The notes below the pieces were generated by a model that saw only the letters and a list, made by a program, of their open reading frames with translations, had not been told where the DNA came from and ran no database searches. The position numbers and the translations under genes are program-made. From Rariglobus hedericola (GTDB lineage: Bacteria; Verrucomicrobiota; Verrucomicrobiia; Opitutales; Opitutaceae), in NCBI RefSeq assembly GCF_007559335.1, contig NZ_VMBG01000001.1, positions 806,001-870,000 on the forward strand: a stretch of DNA of 64,000 nucleotides, written 5' to 3'. Shown piece by piece: positions 53,797 to 63,796 of this stretch. Numbering within the stretch: position 1 is the stretch's first letter; the number at the start of each line of letters is the position of its first letter.

Positions 53797-54741
53797 GTGT
53801 CCGCCGTGAAGCTCTACATCGCAGGTCACAACGGCATGGTCGGCTCCGCGCTCGTGCGCCGGTTCCAAAACGAACCGGGCGTCACGCTCGTCCTGCGCAC
53901 GCGCAAGGAGCTAGATCTCACCTCGCAGACCGCCGTCGAGGCGTTCTATGCCGCCGAGAAACCGGACGTGGCCATTATCGCCGCAGCCAAGGTTGGCGGT
54001 ATCCACGCGAACAATACCTACCCCGCCGACTTCCTCTACGAAAACATGGCGCTGGCCGCCAACACGATCCACGGCGCCTACCGCCAGGGCGTGAAGCGCC
54101 TGCTGTTCCTCGGCAGCTCCTGCATCTACCCGAAGCATGCGCCTCAGCCCATGCCCGAGAGCTGCCTGCTGACCGGCGAACTCGAGCCGACCAACGAGGC
54201 CTACGCCATCGCCAAGATCGCCGGCCTCAAGCTCGCCCAATACTACCGCAAGCAGCACGGAGTCCTCTTTCACTCCGCGATGCCCACCAACCTCTACGGT
54301 CCGGGCGACAACTATCACCCGCAGAACTCGCACGTGCTGCCCGCGCTCATCCGCCGTTTTGACGAAGCCCGCGCCGCCGGCAAATCCGAGGTCGTCGCCT
54401 GGGGCAGCGGCACCCCCAAACGCGAATTCCTTCACGTGGACGATCTGGCCGACGCCTGTGCGTTTCTCCTCAAGCAGGATAATCCGCCCGACTGGATCAA
54501 CGTCGGCACCGGCACCGATGTGACTATTAAAGAGCTCACTGAAACGGTCGCCTCGGTCACCGGTTTCGCCGGCAAGATCACGTGGGATTCGTCCAAGCCC
54601 GACGGCACGCCGCGCAAGCTCATGGATGTCTCCAAACTGGCCAACCTAGGCTGGAGTGCCCGCATCGCCCTGCGCGAAGGTCTCGAAAAGACCTACGCCT
54701 CTTTCCAGGCCGAGCGCGCCGCCAATACGCTGCGCACCTGA
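53797..54741 (+). CDS. fcl: GDP-L-fucose synthase (GDP-4-keto-6-deoxymannose epimerase/reductase)
   Basis: A GTG start at 53797 gives 314 residues (a second GTG at 53806 is possible). The Rossmann motif is [10 protein letters not shown]; family motifs are [34 protein letters not shown], the catalytic Tyr-x3-Lys in [11 protein letters not shown] and [20 protein letters not shown]. It turns the Gmd product into GDP-L-fucose with NADPH. It directly follows gmd and ends at a terminator shared with the convergent pgl gene. Confidence 0.95.
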   Translation: MSAVKLYIAGHNGMVGSALVRRFQNEPGVTLVLRTRKELDLTSQTAVEAFYAAEKPDVAIIAAAKVGGIHANNTYPADFLYENMALAANTIHGAYRQGVKRLLFLGSSCIYPKHAPQPMPESCLLTGELEPTNEAYAIAKIAGLKLAQYYRKQHGVLFHSAMPTNLYGPGDNYHPQNSHVLPALIRRFDEARAAGKSEVVAWGSGTPKREFLHVDDLADACAFLLKQDNPPDWINVGTGTDVTIKELTETVASVTGFAGKITWDSSKPDGTPRKLMDVSKLANLGWSARIALREGLEKTYASFQAERAANTLRT

Positions 54742-54767
54742 GCACCCAGGCTGATTAATCGGAGCAC

Positions 54768-54802
54768 AAAAAAGCGCGGACCGAAAAGGCCCGCGCTTTT
54801 TT
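54768..54802. terminator. Bidirectional terminator between fcl and pgl
   Basis: AAAAAAGCGCGG pairs with CCGCGCTTTTTT around a small inner CC/GG helix with one A/C mismatch and a GAAAA loop. The flanking A and T runs suit termination in both directions. Confidence 0.88.
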
Positions 54803-54803
54803 A

Positions 54804-55535
54804 TTAGAGTTTTGCCGCGGCCGCTTCGTCCACCAGCCAGACCACGCGGTCGGCGCAGCTTTTCAAAATCTGCGATGGCACGTTGATCGGATCATACGGC
54901 CCGCGAATCACGCGATGCAGCGCCTCGGCTTTACCCGCGCCGAGTGTCATCACGACGATGAGCCCGCAGTGGCGCAGACCGGTCGGCGTGATGGTGAGGC
55001 GCCAGCCTTTGCCCGGCACTTCCTGTCCGCCAAACATCAGTCCGGCATCGTCCTTGAGCAGCGGCGTGCCCGGAAACAACGAAGCCGTATGGCAGTCATC
55101 GCCCATGCCGAGGAAGCACACGTCATAAGTGCGTTCAGGGCCGGCGAGAATCAACATCGTGCGGCGATACGCTTCCGCGGCCTCGGCCACCGGCCAGGCC
55201 ACCATCCACGGATGACGGCGATCCGTCGGCACCGAGAGCGGCTCGAGCAACTGACGCTCGGCATTGCCAAAATTACTCTCCGCGCTGCTGAGCAACACAT
55301 GACGTTCATCGCTCACGGTCCACTCGATCATGCCGGCTTCGCCTGCTTCGAGTTTCTTCTCCGCGACGATCCAGTTATACCATTCCTTGGGCGTGCCGCC
55401 GCCGGTCAGCGCCCACAGGAAATGCGAGTGAGGCGTGCGGCGACGTGCGGCGACACCGAGCTCGAGTGCATGTTGGAAAAGGTCGGCCTTGGCGCCGACG
55501 AGGATGCGACCGTAGTCGGAAGTGATTTCACGCAT
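54804..55535 (-). CDS. pgl: 6-phosphogluconolactonase
   Basis: The 243-residue protein is a Pgl/DevB-type lactonase: LWALTGGGTPKEWYNWI, the signature WTVSDERHVLLSSAESNFGN, and FLGMGDDCHTASLFPGTPLL with the catalytic Asp/His region. It hydrolyses 6-phosphogluconolactone in the oxidative pentose phosphate pathway. It is the last gene in the minus-strand unit zwf-opcA-pgl, 42 bp after opcA. Confidence 0.93.
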   Translation of the reverse strand: MREITSDYGRILVGAKADLFQHALELGVAARRRTPHSHFLWALTGGGTPKEWYNWIVAEKKLEAGEAGMIEWTVSDERHVLLSSAESNFGNAERQLLEPLSVPTDRRHPWMVAWPVAEAAEAYRRTMLILAGPERTYDVCFLGMGDDCHTASLFPGTPLLKDDAGLMFGGQEVPGKGWRLTITPTGLRHCGLIVVMTLGAGKAEALHRVIRGPYDPINVPSQILKSCADRVVWLVDEAAAAKL

Positions 55536-55577
55536 GGCTCGATTTATTGAGATTTGAATCCGCCGTCGCCGGCTTCT

Positions 55578-56555
55578 TTAGAAAAACATCGCCTCACCCA
55601 GCGCCGCTTCGGGGCTGAGCAAGCTTACGGCCGTGGGCAGCGTTGTCTTGCCGGTGCCGAAATCGGCTGCGAAGTAACCGCTGCCATGGGCGAGATCACC
55701 GTTCCAGTGGAAGTGATGATCGTTCGAATAATTGAAGCACAATTCGAAGGAAACGCCGTCGGCGCGTTCACGCATTTCGATCGTCACGTCCTTGGCGCCG
55801 CAGTCGGCGAGACGCGCCTTCAGCCAGACGGACAACACACGCGCTTCGGCGGCGACCGACGGCTGATGGCTGAGCGTGATGTGCTGCAGACCGTCGATGA
55901 TCTTGGCCGGCGCATACGCGCTGAGGAACTGGCCGATGCTTTGGCGCACGGGCAACAACCGCGCATGGGCGAGATCGCGCACGACCTCCGGCTTGGGCCA
56001 GGGGAACGTGAGGGAATCCGCCGGCGTGATCGCGCTGTCGAGGAGCACGCGTTGCGAGCGCTTGAGCAGGTATTGGAACTGGCCGATGCGCGCGCTCGAG
56101 ATGAACCGGTGTGGCCAGTAGTAAAGCGGGAGATCCGACGAAAGACAGATGGACACCTGATCCTCAAGAAACGGTCGCGCCGCGAACGGATAGTTCAGCA
56201 TCACGAACTCGCAGCAACGGGTGTCGCCCTTGGATTTGCCGAGATGGCATTCGCCGTAGATTTTGGCGCGCATCTCGGTCTCGGTGCTGTCGTCCGGCAT
56301 CGGGCAAAGCACGACGACGCGGCAGGGGTAACGGCGTGAAAAACGCACCGCGATCTGGAACTGCTCCTGGGCGTCCTCGACCGTGGTGCGCAGGCCGAAC
56401 TGCACGACGAAGTTCACCTGCGTGGCCTTGGAACCATCGCGCGCCGGCGAGGGCCCGCCTTCGTTGGCGGTGTCGTCCCACATGCGCGTCAAGCTGTGCT
56501 TGATCGAGCCAACGGGGACTTCGATGCCCGGCAGGGCGTGGAAAGTCTCGGACAT
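55578..56555 (-). CDS. opcA: OpcA-like glucose-6-phosphate dehydrogenase assembly protein
   Basis: The 325-residue protein matches OpcA, an allosteric or assembly partner of Zwf known from cyanobacteria, actinobacteria and some others. Recognised features are TQVNFVVQFGLRTTVEDAQE, RYPCRVVVLCPMP, HLGKSKGDTRCCEFVMLNYP, LPLYYWPHRF and a Trp/His-rich C-terminal part. It sits between zwf (12 bp) and pgl (42 bp) on the same strand, the standard setting for this protein. No catalytic role is expected. Confidence 0.85.
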   Translation of the reverse strand: MSETFHALPGIEVPVGSIKHSLTRMWDDTANEGGPSPARDGSKATQVNFVVQFGLRTTVEDAQEQFQIAVRFSRRYPCRVVVLCPMPDDSTETEMRAKIYGECHLGKSKGDTRCCEFVMLNYPFAARPFLEDQVSICLSSDLPLYYWPHRFISSARIGQFQYLLKRSQRVLLDSAITPADSLTFPWPKPEVVRDLAHARLLPVRQSIGQFLSAYAPAKIIDGLQHITLSHQPSVAAEARVLSVWLKARLADCGAKDVTIEMRERADGVSFELCFNYSNDHHFHWNGDLAHGSGYFAADFGTGKTTLPTAVSLLSPEAALGEAMFF

Positions 56556-56567
56556 GGCGGGCGCGGG

Positions 56568-58106
56568 TTAAGGCTGACGCCAGATGTGGTTGTTCTTGGC
56601 GGTGAGCGCGTCGCCCGAGGGCGGCCCCCAGGAGCCGGCGGGATAACTGTCCATGCCTTCGCGTCCGGCCTTGGCCCAGGCTTCGAGCACGGGCGTGTAA
56701 AGTTTCCACGAGGTCTCGGCTTCGTCGCCGCGGATGAACAGCGTGCCGTCGCCGGTCATGGCATCGAGCACGAGTCGCTCGTAGGCCTCGGGCGTGTTGG
56801 AGCCAAAGGTCGTCGAGTAGCGGAAGTTCATCTTCACCGGCTGCGTGCGCGTCTCGAGGCCGGGAATCTTGCCGTTGAGCACGAGGCTCAGGCCTTCATC
56901 GGGCTGGATCTGGAACGCGAGCGTGTTGGGCGCGAGATTGAAGCGCTCGCTCTCGGCAAACAAGGTGCCGGGCGGACGCTTGAAGTTGACCGCGATCTCC
57001 GTGACGCGGCGCGCCATGCGCTTGCCGGAACGCAGGTAGAACGGGACGCCCTGCCAGCGCCAGTTGTTGATCGAAAGACGGATGCCCGCGTAGGTCTCGG
57101 TGGCGGATTGCGGGTTGATGCCCTCTTCCTCGAGATAACCTTTGACGGGTTTTCCGCCCATCATGCCGGCGGCGTATTGAGCGCGGGCGACGTCGCCACC
57201 AGGGGCGAGATTGAGCGGCTGGATGGCGCGGAGGAGCTTCACCTTTTCGTCGCGAATCGCCTCGGCATCGAGCGAGACGGGCGGCTCCATCGCGGTAAGC
57301 GCGACCAGTTGCATCGTGTGATTCTGGATCATGTCGCGGAGCGCGCCGCTCTGCTCGTAGTAACCGCCGCGAGTGCCGACGCCGACTTCCTCGGCGACCG
57401 TGATCTGGACGGAATCGATGTAGTTGCGATTCCAGAGCGGTTCAAAAATGGAATTTGCGAAACGCTGCACCAAGAGGTCCTGCACCGTCTCTTTGCCCAG
57501 GTAATGGTCGATTCGATACACCTGATGTTCCTCGAGCACCTGACGGATGGTCTGATTTAGCGCGAGGGCCGAGTTGAGATCCTTGCCGAAGGGTTTTTCG
57601 ATGATGACCTTCGAGTGATGCGGTTTGCCGAGATACTTGGAAGCGAGACCGCTGGCGCCGAGGTTGAGGAGAATCGACGCGAAGACCGAAGGCGGCGTCG
57701 AGATGTAGAAGAGCGCCTGCACTTCGCGGCCGAGGTTTTTTTCGATCTCGGCGATATGAGCGGCGAGACGGTCAAACGCGGCCTTGTCGTCGTAACCACC
57801 GGCCACGTAGGTCGTGCGCTGGGCGACGCGGCCCCAGACTTCCTCGTTCAGCTCGCGGCGGGAGAACTCTTTGATGGCGGCGGCGGCATCGGTGCGGAAT
57901 TCCTCGTCGGGGATCGCCTTGCGGCCGTAGCCGACCAGGAAGAAATCAGCCGGCAACAGGTTGTCGAAACTGAGATTGTAGATCGCCGGGATGAGCTTGC
58001 GGGCGGTGAGATCGCCGGAAGCGCCGAAAATGACGACAACCGTGGGAGCACTTCCACGATGCTTGCTGAGTCCTTGAAGAAACGGATGACGTTGGGCTTC
58101 GGCCAT
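56568..58106 (-). CDS. zwf: Glucose-6-phosphate 1-dehydrogenase
   Basis: The start at 58106 (MAEAQRHPFLQGLSKHRG) gives 512 residues, the normal size. The NADP-binding motif is VVVIFGASGDLTARKLIPAI; the active-site motif is YRIDHYLGKETVQD with the Lys and His; late motifs are FYLRSGKRMARRVTEIAVNF. It oxidises glucose 6-phosphate to the lactone, yielding NADPH. It leads the oxidative pentose phosphate operon with opcA and pgl. The upstream 95 bp to yraN hold its promoter region but no clear elements. Confidence 0.97.
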   Translation of the reverse strand: MAEAQRHPFLQGLSKHRGSAPTVVVIFGASGDLTARKLIPAIYNLSFDNLLPADFFLVGYGRKAIPDEEFRTDAAAAIKEFSRRELNEEVWGRVAQRTTYVAGGYDDKAAFDRLAAHIAEIEKNLGREVQALFYISTPPSVFASILLNLGASGLASKYLGKPHHSKVIIEKPFGKDLNSALALNQTIRQVLEEHQVYRIDHYLGKETVQDLLVQRFANSIFEPLWNRNYIDSVQITVAEEVGVGTRGGYYEQSGALRDMIQNHTMQLVALTAMEPPVSLDAEAIRDEKVKLLRAIQPLNLAPGGDVARAQYAAGMMGGKPVKGYLEEEGINPQSATETYAGIRLSINNWRWQGVPFYLRSGKRMARRVTEIAVNFKRPPGTLFAESERFNLAPNTLAFQIQPDEGLSLVLNGKIPGLETRTQPVKMNFRYSTTFGSNTPEAYERLVLDAMTGDGTLFIRGDEAETSWKLYTPVLEAWAKAGREGMDSYPAGSWGPPSGDALTAKNNHIWRQP

Positions 58107-58201
58107 GATTAAGGACTGAATTTCGCAAAGCCGCACGGGCTCAAGCAAGGCTAATGCGGTGAATTATCCGCATGGATTAGCACAATTCCGGTCATGATTG
58201 C

Positions 58202-58633
58202 TCACGGACGGAAATGCTTGGGGAAAAGCTCAATGTTCTCGTAGTGCCGCACCTCGGGTGCCCCGCCGTCGGCCGGCATGGACACCTCGACGACATCGAA
58301 GCGATACGTGAGCGGGGCCGGTCGCAGCAGCCGCAGGTAGGCCGTCGCCGCCCGGCGCACGACCTTCTTTTTACGCGCATCCACCGCATGGTAGCCGGCG
58401 ACCAGCGCCCCGGCCGCACGGGTCTTTACCTCGACAAACACCACCACTTCGCCCTCGCGGCAAACGAGGTCGATTTCGTCGCGCCGATCCTGCGGGCTCC
58501 GCCAGTTGCGCGCCACCACGGTGTAGCCCAAACCTTGCAAGAAGCCCGCCGCCAGCCGCTCTCCGCGTTCACCGGTCGATACCGGCTTGAGAAACGGAAT
58601 GCATCCCAGACAAGACTTTAAGCGTTGCCACAT
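58202..58633 (-). CDS. YraN/UPF0102 family endonuclease-like protein
   Basis: The ATG at 58633 is preferred (143 residues); a GTG at 58642 would add three. Family features are [40 protein letters not shown] with the Asp of the nuclease fold, [13 protein letters not shown] (the E-x-K element), and [14 protein letters not shown]. It is a restriction-endonuclease-like fold protein of unknown precise role, usually linked to DNA processing or competence-like functions. It lies upstream of zwf and divergent from the PilB-like gene by 100 bp. Confidence 0.9.
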   Translation of the reverse strand: MWQRLKSCLGCIPFLKPVSTGERGERLAAGFLQGLGYTVVARNWRSPQDRRDEIDLVCREGEVVVFVEVKTRAAGALVAGYHAVDARKKKVVRRAATAYLRLLRPAPLTYRFDVVEVSMPADGGAPEVRHYENIELFPKHFRP

Positions 58634-58733
58634 AAGTCGCACCGCAATCGCCGCGCGTGGTGATTGTCATTGCGAGCCCACGGCGCCGCTGGCAATTCCA
58701 GACTCCACCGATTCGCGTCTAAAATCACGTCAC

Positions 58734-60917
58734 ATGGCCACGCACTCACTCGCCAACACTCTCCGCCGCTCCCTTCTGATCAAGGTCATCTCCAAGCCGA
58801 CGCCGAGCCGCGAGGATGTTGCGTCCGTCATCGAGTTGACCGCCTCGAAGATCGTCGAGGCCCTTCAGGCGCAGTCGATGACGCTCTATCTCGTCGAGGG
58901 TAACGACATCGTTTTTCGTCACGTTTACTACTCGCCCACCCTGTGGAATGGCGACGAGACCAAGGCCGCCGCGTTCAAGGCCACCGCCGCCAAGCTGCTC
59001 GAACTGAAACTTCCCACCGGCAAGGGTATCGTGGGCAAGGTCATCGCTGATGGTAAGCCCGTGTTCTTCCGCAACACCGAGACGCAGGTCCCGATGATGC
59101 TATCTATGGCGCAGACGACCGGCTTCGAGGTGCGCTCGATGCTCACGGTTCCCTTGAAGACCGGCAACGTCGTGATCGGCGCCATCCAGCTGCTCAACAA
59201 AGAGCCTGCCGTCCGTGCCGACAACGAATTCTCCGACGAAGATCTGCACTTGCTCCAGGAGGTCGCCGAGTATTCCGCCGCGCTCATCCAGCGCATGCTC
59301 GATCCGAAGTTCCAGCCCAGCCCCGATGACACCGCCAAGTTCATCGCCCGCCTCACCGACCATCCGCTCGTCACCAAGATCGATGAGATCGCCATCGACG
59401 ACAATCTCGTCACCGCCATCGGCGACGCGATCATCCGCCGCGAACACATTTTCCCCTGCAAGCGCACGTCGCCCAATTCCATTGGCGTGCTCATGACGAA
59501 CCCGCTCGACTACGCGCGCCGCGAGTCGTTCCAGCAGGCCACCGAGCTGGTCATCGACGAGATCCACATCGCTTCGATCACCCTCATCGAGGCCCTCCTT
59601 AAAAAGCATTTTAAGAACGACGCGGTGGTCAGCAACGGCGATGGCGATATCTCCAAGGTCGCCGATGTCATCACCTCGGCTTACTCCTCCGATGGTGCAA
59701 GCGAAGTCAGCGTCGCCGACCTCGAAAACGAGGAGTCCGGCCCCATCATCCAGCTCACCAATCGCATCATCGAGGATGCCTACATTTGCGGCGCGTCCGA
59801 CATCCACATCGAGCCGCAGGAAAAGGACCTGATCATTCGCTACCGTATCGACGGTCTCTGCCAGGAAAAGCTCCGTCTTCCCCGCCAGGTAGCCAACGGT
59901 CTCGTCACGCGCCTGAAGATCATGTGCAACCTCGACATCGCCGAGCGCCGCCTGCCGCAGGACGGCCGCATCGTCTTCAAGAAATACACGAAGAAGAACA
60001 TCGATATCGACCTGCGCGTCGCCACCGGTCCGATGAACCACGGCGAGAAGGTCGTCATGCGTATTCTCGACAAGACCAAGAGCACCCTGCCCCTGCCCGC
60101 CCTCGGTTTCTCGGAGGAGAATCTCGAGCGTTACCGTGAGTGCATCCGCCAGCCCTACGGCATGATTCTTCACTGCGGTCCGACCGGTTCCGGCAAGTCG
60201 ATGACGCTCTACTCCGCCCTTGGCGAAGTGAACACGCCCGATGTCAACATCCAGACCGCCGAGGATCCCATCGAATACACGCTCGCCGGCATCAACCAGA
60301 TGCAGATGAGCCGCGCCATCGGCCTCACCTTTGCCCGCGCCCTTCGCTGTTACCTGCGCATGGACCCCGACATCATTCTCGTCGGCGAAATCCGCGACGA
60401 GGAAACCGCGCAGATCGCCGTCGAGGCCGCGCTCACCGGTCACTTGCTCGTTTCCACGCTGCACACCAACGACGCGCCTTCCACCATCGCGCGTATCGGC
60501 GAGATGGGCGTCGAGCCGTTCAACATCTCCGCCTCGCTCGTCTGCGTCTGCGCCCAGCGCCTCCTCCGCCGCGTCTGCAAAAACTGCAAACAGCCCTATG
60601 AGCCCGCCGGTCGTGAAAAGAAGATCATGGACGAGGCCATCGGCTGGAGCGGCCAGATCTTCAAGGCCAACCCGCAGGGCTGCCCCGTGTGCAGCGGCAC
60701 CGGCTACAAGGGCCGCGTCGGCATCCACGAGCTCATGATCAACAACGAGGAGCTCACCAACGCCATTAACAAAGAGGTCGAGGTCGCCGAGCTGAAGCGC
60801 ATCGCCATGCGCAATGGCATGAAGACGCTCCACCAGGATTCGATCCTCAAGGTCAAGATGGGTCTCACCACCATCGAGGAAGCCCTGTCCAACGTCCCGC
60901 CCGACTTGATCAAGTAA
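58734..60917 (+). CDS. PilB/GspE-type secretion or pilus ATPase with N-terminal GAF domain
   Basis: The start at 58734 ([20 protein letters not shown]) gives 727 residues. Residues about 20-185 form a GAF sensor domain ([40 protein letters not shown]). Residues about 205-310 resemble the MshEN/T2SSE N-terminal domain ([19 protein letters not shown]). The ATPase follows: [20 protein letters not shown], Walker A G482-P-T-G-S-G-K-S489, [20 protein letters not shown] with Walker [18 protein letters not shown], and the zinc tetracysteine CKNCK and CPVCSG. It powers assembly of a type IV pilus or type II secretion pseudopilus. The GAF domain is uncommon in this enzyme and may bind a small ligand. 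Partner genes are not adjacent. Confidence 0.9.
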   Translation: MATHSLANTLRRSLLIKVISKPTPSREDVASVIELTASKIVEALQAQSMTLYLVEGNDIVFRHVYYSPTLWNGDETKAAAFKATAAKLLELKLPTGKGIVGKVIADGKPVFFRNTETQVPMMLSMAQTTGFEVRSMLTVPLKTGNVVIGAIQLLNKEPAVRADNEFSDEDLHLLQEVAEYSAALIQRMLDPKFQPSPDDTAKFIARLTDHPLVTKIDEIAIDDNLVTAIGDAIIRREHIFPCKRTSPNSIGVLMTNPLDYARRESFQQATELVIDEIHIASITLIEALLKKHFKNDAVVSNGDGDISKVADVITSAYSSDGASEVSVADLENEESGPIIQLTNRIIEDAYICGASDIHIEPQEKDLIIRYRIDGLCQEKLRLPRQVANGLVTRLKIMCNLDIAERRLPQDGRIVFKKYTKKNIDIDLRVATGPMNHGEKVVMRILDKTKSTLPLPALGFSEENLERYRECIRQPYGMILHCGPTGSGKSMTLYSALGEVNTPDVNIQTAEDPIEYTLAGINQMQMSRAIGLTFARALRCYLRMDPDIILVGEIRDEETAQIAVEAALTGHLLVSTLHTNDAPSTIARIGEMGVEPFNISASLVCVCAQRLLRRVCKNCKQPYEPAGREKKIMDEAIGWSGQIFKANPQGCPVCSGTGYKGRVGIHELMINNEELTNAINKEVEVAELKRIAMRNGMKTLHQDSILKVKMGLTTIEEALSNVPPDLIK

Positions 60918-62187
60918 GCGTCGGCGCGGGCTCCTCGGCCGGCGGTTTCAACAGGATCGCCCGGCCCTTGTTCCGGTCGAACGCCTTTTCCCACATCGCG
61001 ACGACGACCATCGCGACCGCGTTGCCGCAGAGGTTGGTCAACGCGCGCGCCTCGGACATGAACCGGTCCACGCCGATCAGCAGCGCGAGGCCCGCCACCG
61101 GAATATGGCTTACCGAGGCGAGCGTCGCCGCCAGCGTCACGAAACCGCTGCCTGTCACGCCCGCCGCGCCCTTTGAGGTCAGCAACAACACACCGAGGAT
61201 CGTCAGCTCCTGCGTCAGCGTCAGTGGCGTGTTCGTCGCCTGCGCCACGAAGATGGCCGCCATTGTCAGATAGATGGAGGTGCCGTCCAAATTAAACGAA
61301 TACCCCGCGGGCAGCACGATGCCCACCACCGGACGCGCGCAACCGATGTCCTCCATCTTCTGCATCATGCGCGGCAGCACACTCTCCGACGACGACGTGC
61401 CCAGCACGATCAAGATTTCTTCCTTAATGTGCGCGAGCAGGCGGATGACGCTGAAGCCGTGCAGGCGGCCGATGATGCCCAGCACCACGAACACGAAAAA
61501 CGCGCACGTGATGTAAACGCAGAGCATCAATTTCCCGAGCGAGACCAGACTGCCCAATCCGTATTTTCCGATGGTGAACGCCATCGCGCCAAACGCGGCG
61601 ATCGGGGCGACTTTGGTCACCAGACTGACCATGCCGAAAAACGCCTTCGACACTTCGTTGAGCAAAACAATCACCGGTCGCGCGTGGTCACCCAAACGCG
61701 AGAGCGCGAAGCCAAACATCACCGACACCAGCAACACCTGCAAAATTTCGCCTTCGGAAAACGCGCTCACGAAGGTGTTCGGGATCACGTGCAGCAGGAA
61801 CTCCACGGTTGATTGATGCGCCGCCGCCTTGGTGTAACTCGCCACCGCGCTCGCATCCAGCGTGCTCACGTCCGCATTGATGCCCTCGCCGGGCTTCACG
61901 ATGTTCACGACGACCATGCCGATCACCAGCGCCAGCGTGCTGACGACTTCGAAGTAGAACATCGCTTTCGCGCCCACGCGGCCGAGCTTTTTCATGTCGC
62001 CCATGCCCGCGATGCCCACGACCACCGTCAGGAAGATGATCGGGCCGATCAGCATCTTGATCAGCTTGATGAACGCATCGCCGAGCGGCTTCATCTGCGC
62101 GCCGAGATCGGGGTTAAACTCACCGAGCGCGATACCCAGGGCGATCGCGATCAGGACCTGGACATAGAGGTGCTTGAAAAACTTCAT
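60910..62187 (-). CDS. Dicarboxylate/amino acid:cation symporter (DctA/GltP family)
   Basis: The 425-residue membrane protein has the DAACS family pattern of about eight helices and two hairpins. Diagnostic motifs are [20 protein letters not shown] (serine-rich hairpin), [40 protein letters not shown] and [20 protein letters not shown]. Sequence of the last two matches C4-dicarboxylate carriers of the DctA type more than glutamate carriers, but substrate is not certain. Its 3' end overlaps the PilB-like gene by 8 bp in convergent orientation. Confidence 0.92.
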   Translation of the reverse strand: MKFFKHLYVQVLIAIALGIALGEFNPDLGAQMKPLGDAFIKLIKMLIGPIIFLTVVVGIAGMGDMKKLGRVGAKAMFYFEVVSTLALVIGMVVVNIVKPGEGINADVSTLDASAVASYTKAAAHQSTVEFLLHVIPNTFVSAFSEGEILQVLLVSVMFGFALSRLGDHARPVIVLLNEVSKAFFGMVSLVTKVAPIAAFGAMAFTIGKYGLGSLVSLGKLMLCVYITCAFFVFVVLGIIGRLHGFSVIRLLAHIKEEILIVLGTSSSESVLPRMMQKMEDIGCARPVVGIVLPAGYSFNLDGTSIYLTMAAIFVAQATNTPLTLTQELTILGVLLLTSKGAAGVTGSGFVTLAATLASVSHIPVAGLALLIGVDRFMSEARALTNLCGNAVAMVVVAMWEKAFDRNKGRAILLKPPAEEPAPTLT

Positions 62188-62206
62188 GGGGTAAAAGGGC
62201 GGATAC

Positions 62207-62218
62207 TGTTGGCCAACA
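62207..62218. promoter_or_regulatory. 12-bp perfect palindrome before the dicarboxylate symporter
   Basis: TGTTGGCCAACA lies 19 bp upstream of the symporter start codon. It could be an operator; no regulator is near. Confidence 0.3.
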
Positions 62219-62299
62219 TTTTTATTAATGACCAGCCCTCAGTTACGTCACGCCCCTATCCTCGTCTCCCCATCCACTCTTAGCTCTAGACTCCCTCCG

Positions 62300-62335
62300 C
62301 CTACTCGCTACTCACTACCCGCTACTCGCTACTTT
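62300..62335 (+). repeat. Heptamer tandem repeat (CTACYCR) copy B, just before tyrS
   Basis: After one C, the units are CTACTCG, CTACTCA, CTACCCG, CTACTCG and CTACTTT. The run ends 6 bp before the tyrS ATG. It differs from copy A at a single base and has the same position relative to the following gene. Confidence 0.85.
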
Positions 62336-62341
62336 CCCAAC

Positions 62342-63619
62342 ATGTCCTTCATCGAAGATCTCCAATGGCGCGGCCTCCTGGCCGACTGCACCGACCTTGA
62401 TGCGCTCACCAAGCGCCTGAGCGAAGGACCCATCACGCTGTATTGCGGCTTCGATCCCACCGGCGATTCCCTCCACGTCGGCCATCTCATGGGCCAGCTC
62501 ACGTTGAAACGCTTTCAACTTGCCGGCCACCACGTGCTCGCCCTCGCCGGCGGCGCCACCGGCATGGTGGGCGACCCGTCCGGCCGCTCCTCCGAGCGCA
62601 ATCTCCTCACGCGCGAACAGCTCTCGCACAATATCGCGTGCATCAAGGGCCAGCTTTCCAAGCTCCTCGACTTCGACGCCCCCGCCAACCCCGCCCGCCT
62701 CGTTGACAACGCCGACTGGACCGCGCCGATCAGCCTCCTCGATTTCCTCCGCGACGTCGGAAAATATTTCTCGGTGAATGTCATGCTCGCCAAGGACTCC
62801 GTGAAGTCCCGCATGGAGGGTGACTCCGGCATCAGCTACACCGAGTTCAGCTACCAGCTCCTCCAGGCGCACGACTTCCTGCACCTGCGCGACAAGTTCG
62901 CCTGCGAACTCCAGATCGGCGGCTCCGACCAGTGGGGCAACATCACCGCCGGCACCGATCTCATCCGCAAAAAACTCGCCGTCCCCGCCTGGGGCTGGAC
63001 GTTCCCGCTCATCACCAAGAGCGACGGCACCAAGTTCGGGAAAACTGCCAGCGGCGCCGTCTGGCTCGATCCGGAAAAGACCAGCGCCTACAAGCTCTAC
63101 CAGTTCTTCGTGAACACCGAGGATGCCAAGGTCTCCGAATACCTGCGCAAATTCACCTTCCTTTCCCGCTCCGAGATCGAGGAGCTCGAAGCCAAACACG
63201 CCGCCAACCCAGGCCCGCGCGAGGCTCACAAGGCCCTCGCCCGCGAGGTCACGCGTCTCGTCCACGGACAAGCCGCGCTCGACGCCGCGCTCAAGGCCAG
63301 CGACATCCTCTTCGGTGCCGAGATCGGCGACACCACCGAGGAGGTCTTCCGCGATGTCGTCGGCGAGATTCCCACCCAGTCAGTCTCCACCGCCCAACTC
63401 GACGCCCCCGGCTTCGGCCTCACCGATGCCCTCGTCCACGCCGGCCTCTCGCAGTCCAAGGGCCAGGCCAAAAAAGACATCGAGGGCGGCGGCGTGTATA
63501 TCAACAACGTGAAGTGCGCCGACATCGCCAAGACCCTCACGCCCGCCGACCTGCTTTTCGGCAAGCACGTGCTCTTGCGCAAGGGCAAGCGCACCTACGC
63601 CGTCCTCAACGTCGCCTGA
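62342..63619 (+). CDS. tyrS: Tyrosyl-tRNA synthetase
   Basis: The start at 62342 (MSFIEDLQWRGLLADCTDLD) gives 425 residues, standard for the bacterial enzyme. The class I HIGH-type motif is H45-V-G-H48 after TLYCGFDPTGDSL; the KMSKS-type motif reads KFGKTASG. Further features are GGATGMVGDPSGRSSERNLL, SYQLLQAHDFLHL, QIGGSDQWGNITAGTDLIRK, and a C-terminal S4-type RNA-binding domain (LTDALVHAGLSQSKGQAKKD). It charges tRNA-Tyr. The upstream leader contains a heptamer repeat in place of a usual Shine-Dalgarno. Confidence 0.98.
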   Translation: MSFIEDLQWRGLLADCTDLDALTKRLSEGPITLYCGFDPTGDSLHVGHLMGQLTLKRFQLAGHHVLALAGGATGMVGDPSGRSSERNLLTREQLSHNIACIKGQLSKLLDFDAPANPARLVDNADWTAPISLLDFLRDVGKYFSVNVMLAKDSVKSRMEGDSGISYTEFSYQLLQAHDFLHLRDKFACELQIGGSDQWGNITAGTDLIRKKLAVPAWGWTFPLITKSDGTKFGKTASGAVWLDPEKTSAYKLYQFFVNTEDAKVSEYLRKFTFLSRSEIEELEAKHAANPGPREAHKALAREVTRLVHGQAALDAALKASDILFGAEIGDTTEEVFRDVVGEIPTQSVSTAQLDAPGFGLTDALVHAGLSQSKGQAKKDIEGGGVYINNVKCADIAKTLTPADLLFGKHVLLRKGKRTYAVLNVA

Positions 63620-63632
63620 GTAGATCGCACTA

Positions 63633-63720
63633 GCCCGGCCTGCCCGATGACCGGGGCGTCGCCGGGCCTCCATTGACAACGTTGTGCACGAGGAAGCCGC
63701 CCGCTTCCCTCGTGCGCAAC
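63633..63720. other. Two hairpins downstream of tyrS
   Basis: The first pairs GCCCGGC (63633-63639) with GCCGGGC (63661-63667). The second, 63681-63720, is long: GTTG, then GCACGAGG and AAG pair with CTT, CCTCGTGC and CAAC, with one bulge and a short loop. Neither is followed by a T-run. They could form a Rho-type end or a dispersed hairpin element; the tyrS stop is 14 bp before the first. Confidence 0.55.
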
Positions 63721-63796
63721 AGGTTGCCCGTTAATCTCCGCCTTGGGGCTTGATTAATAAAATTTTTACTATTCTAGGGTAATCACCCCTTACCCC

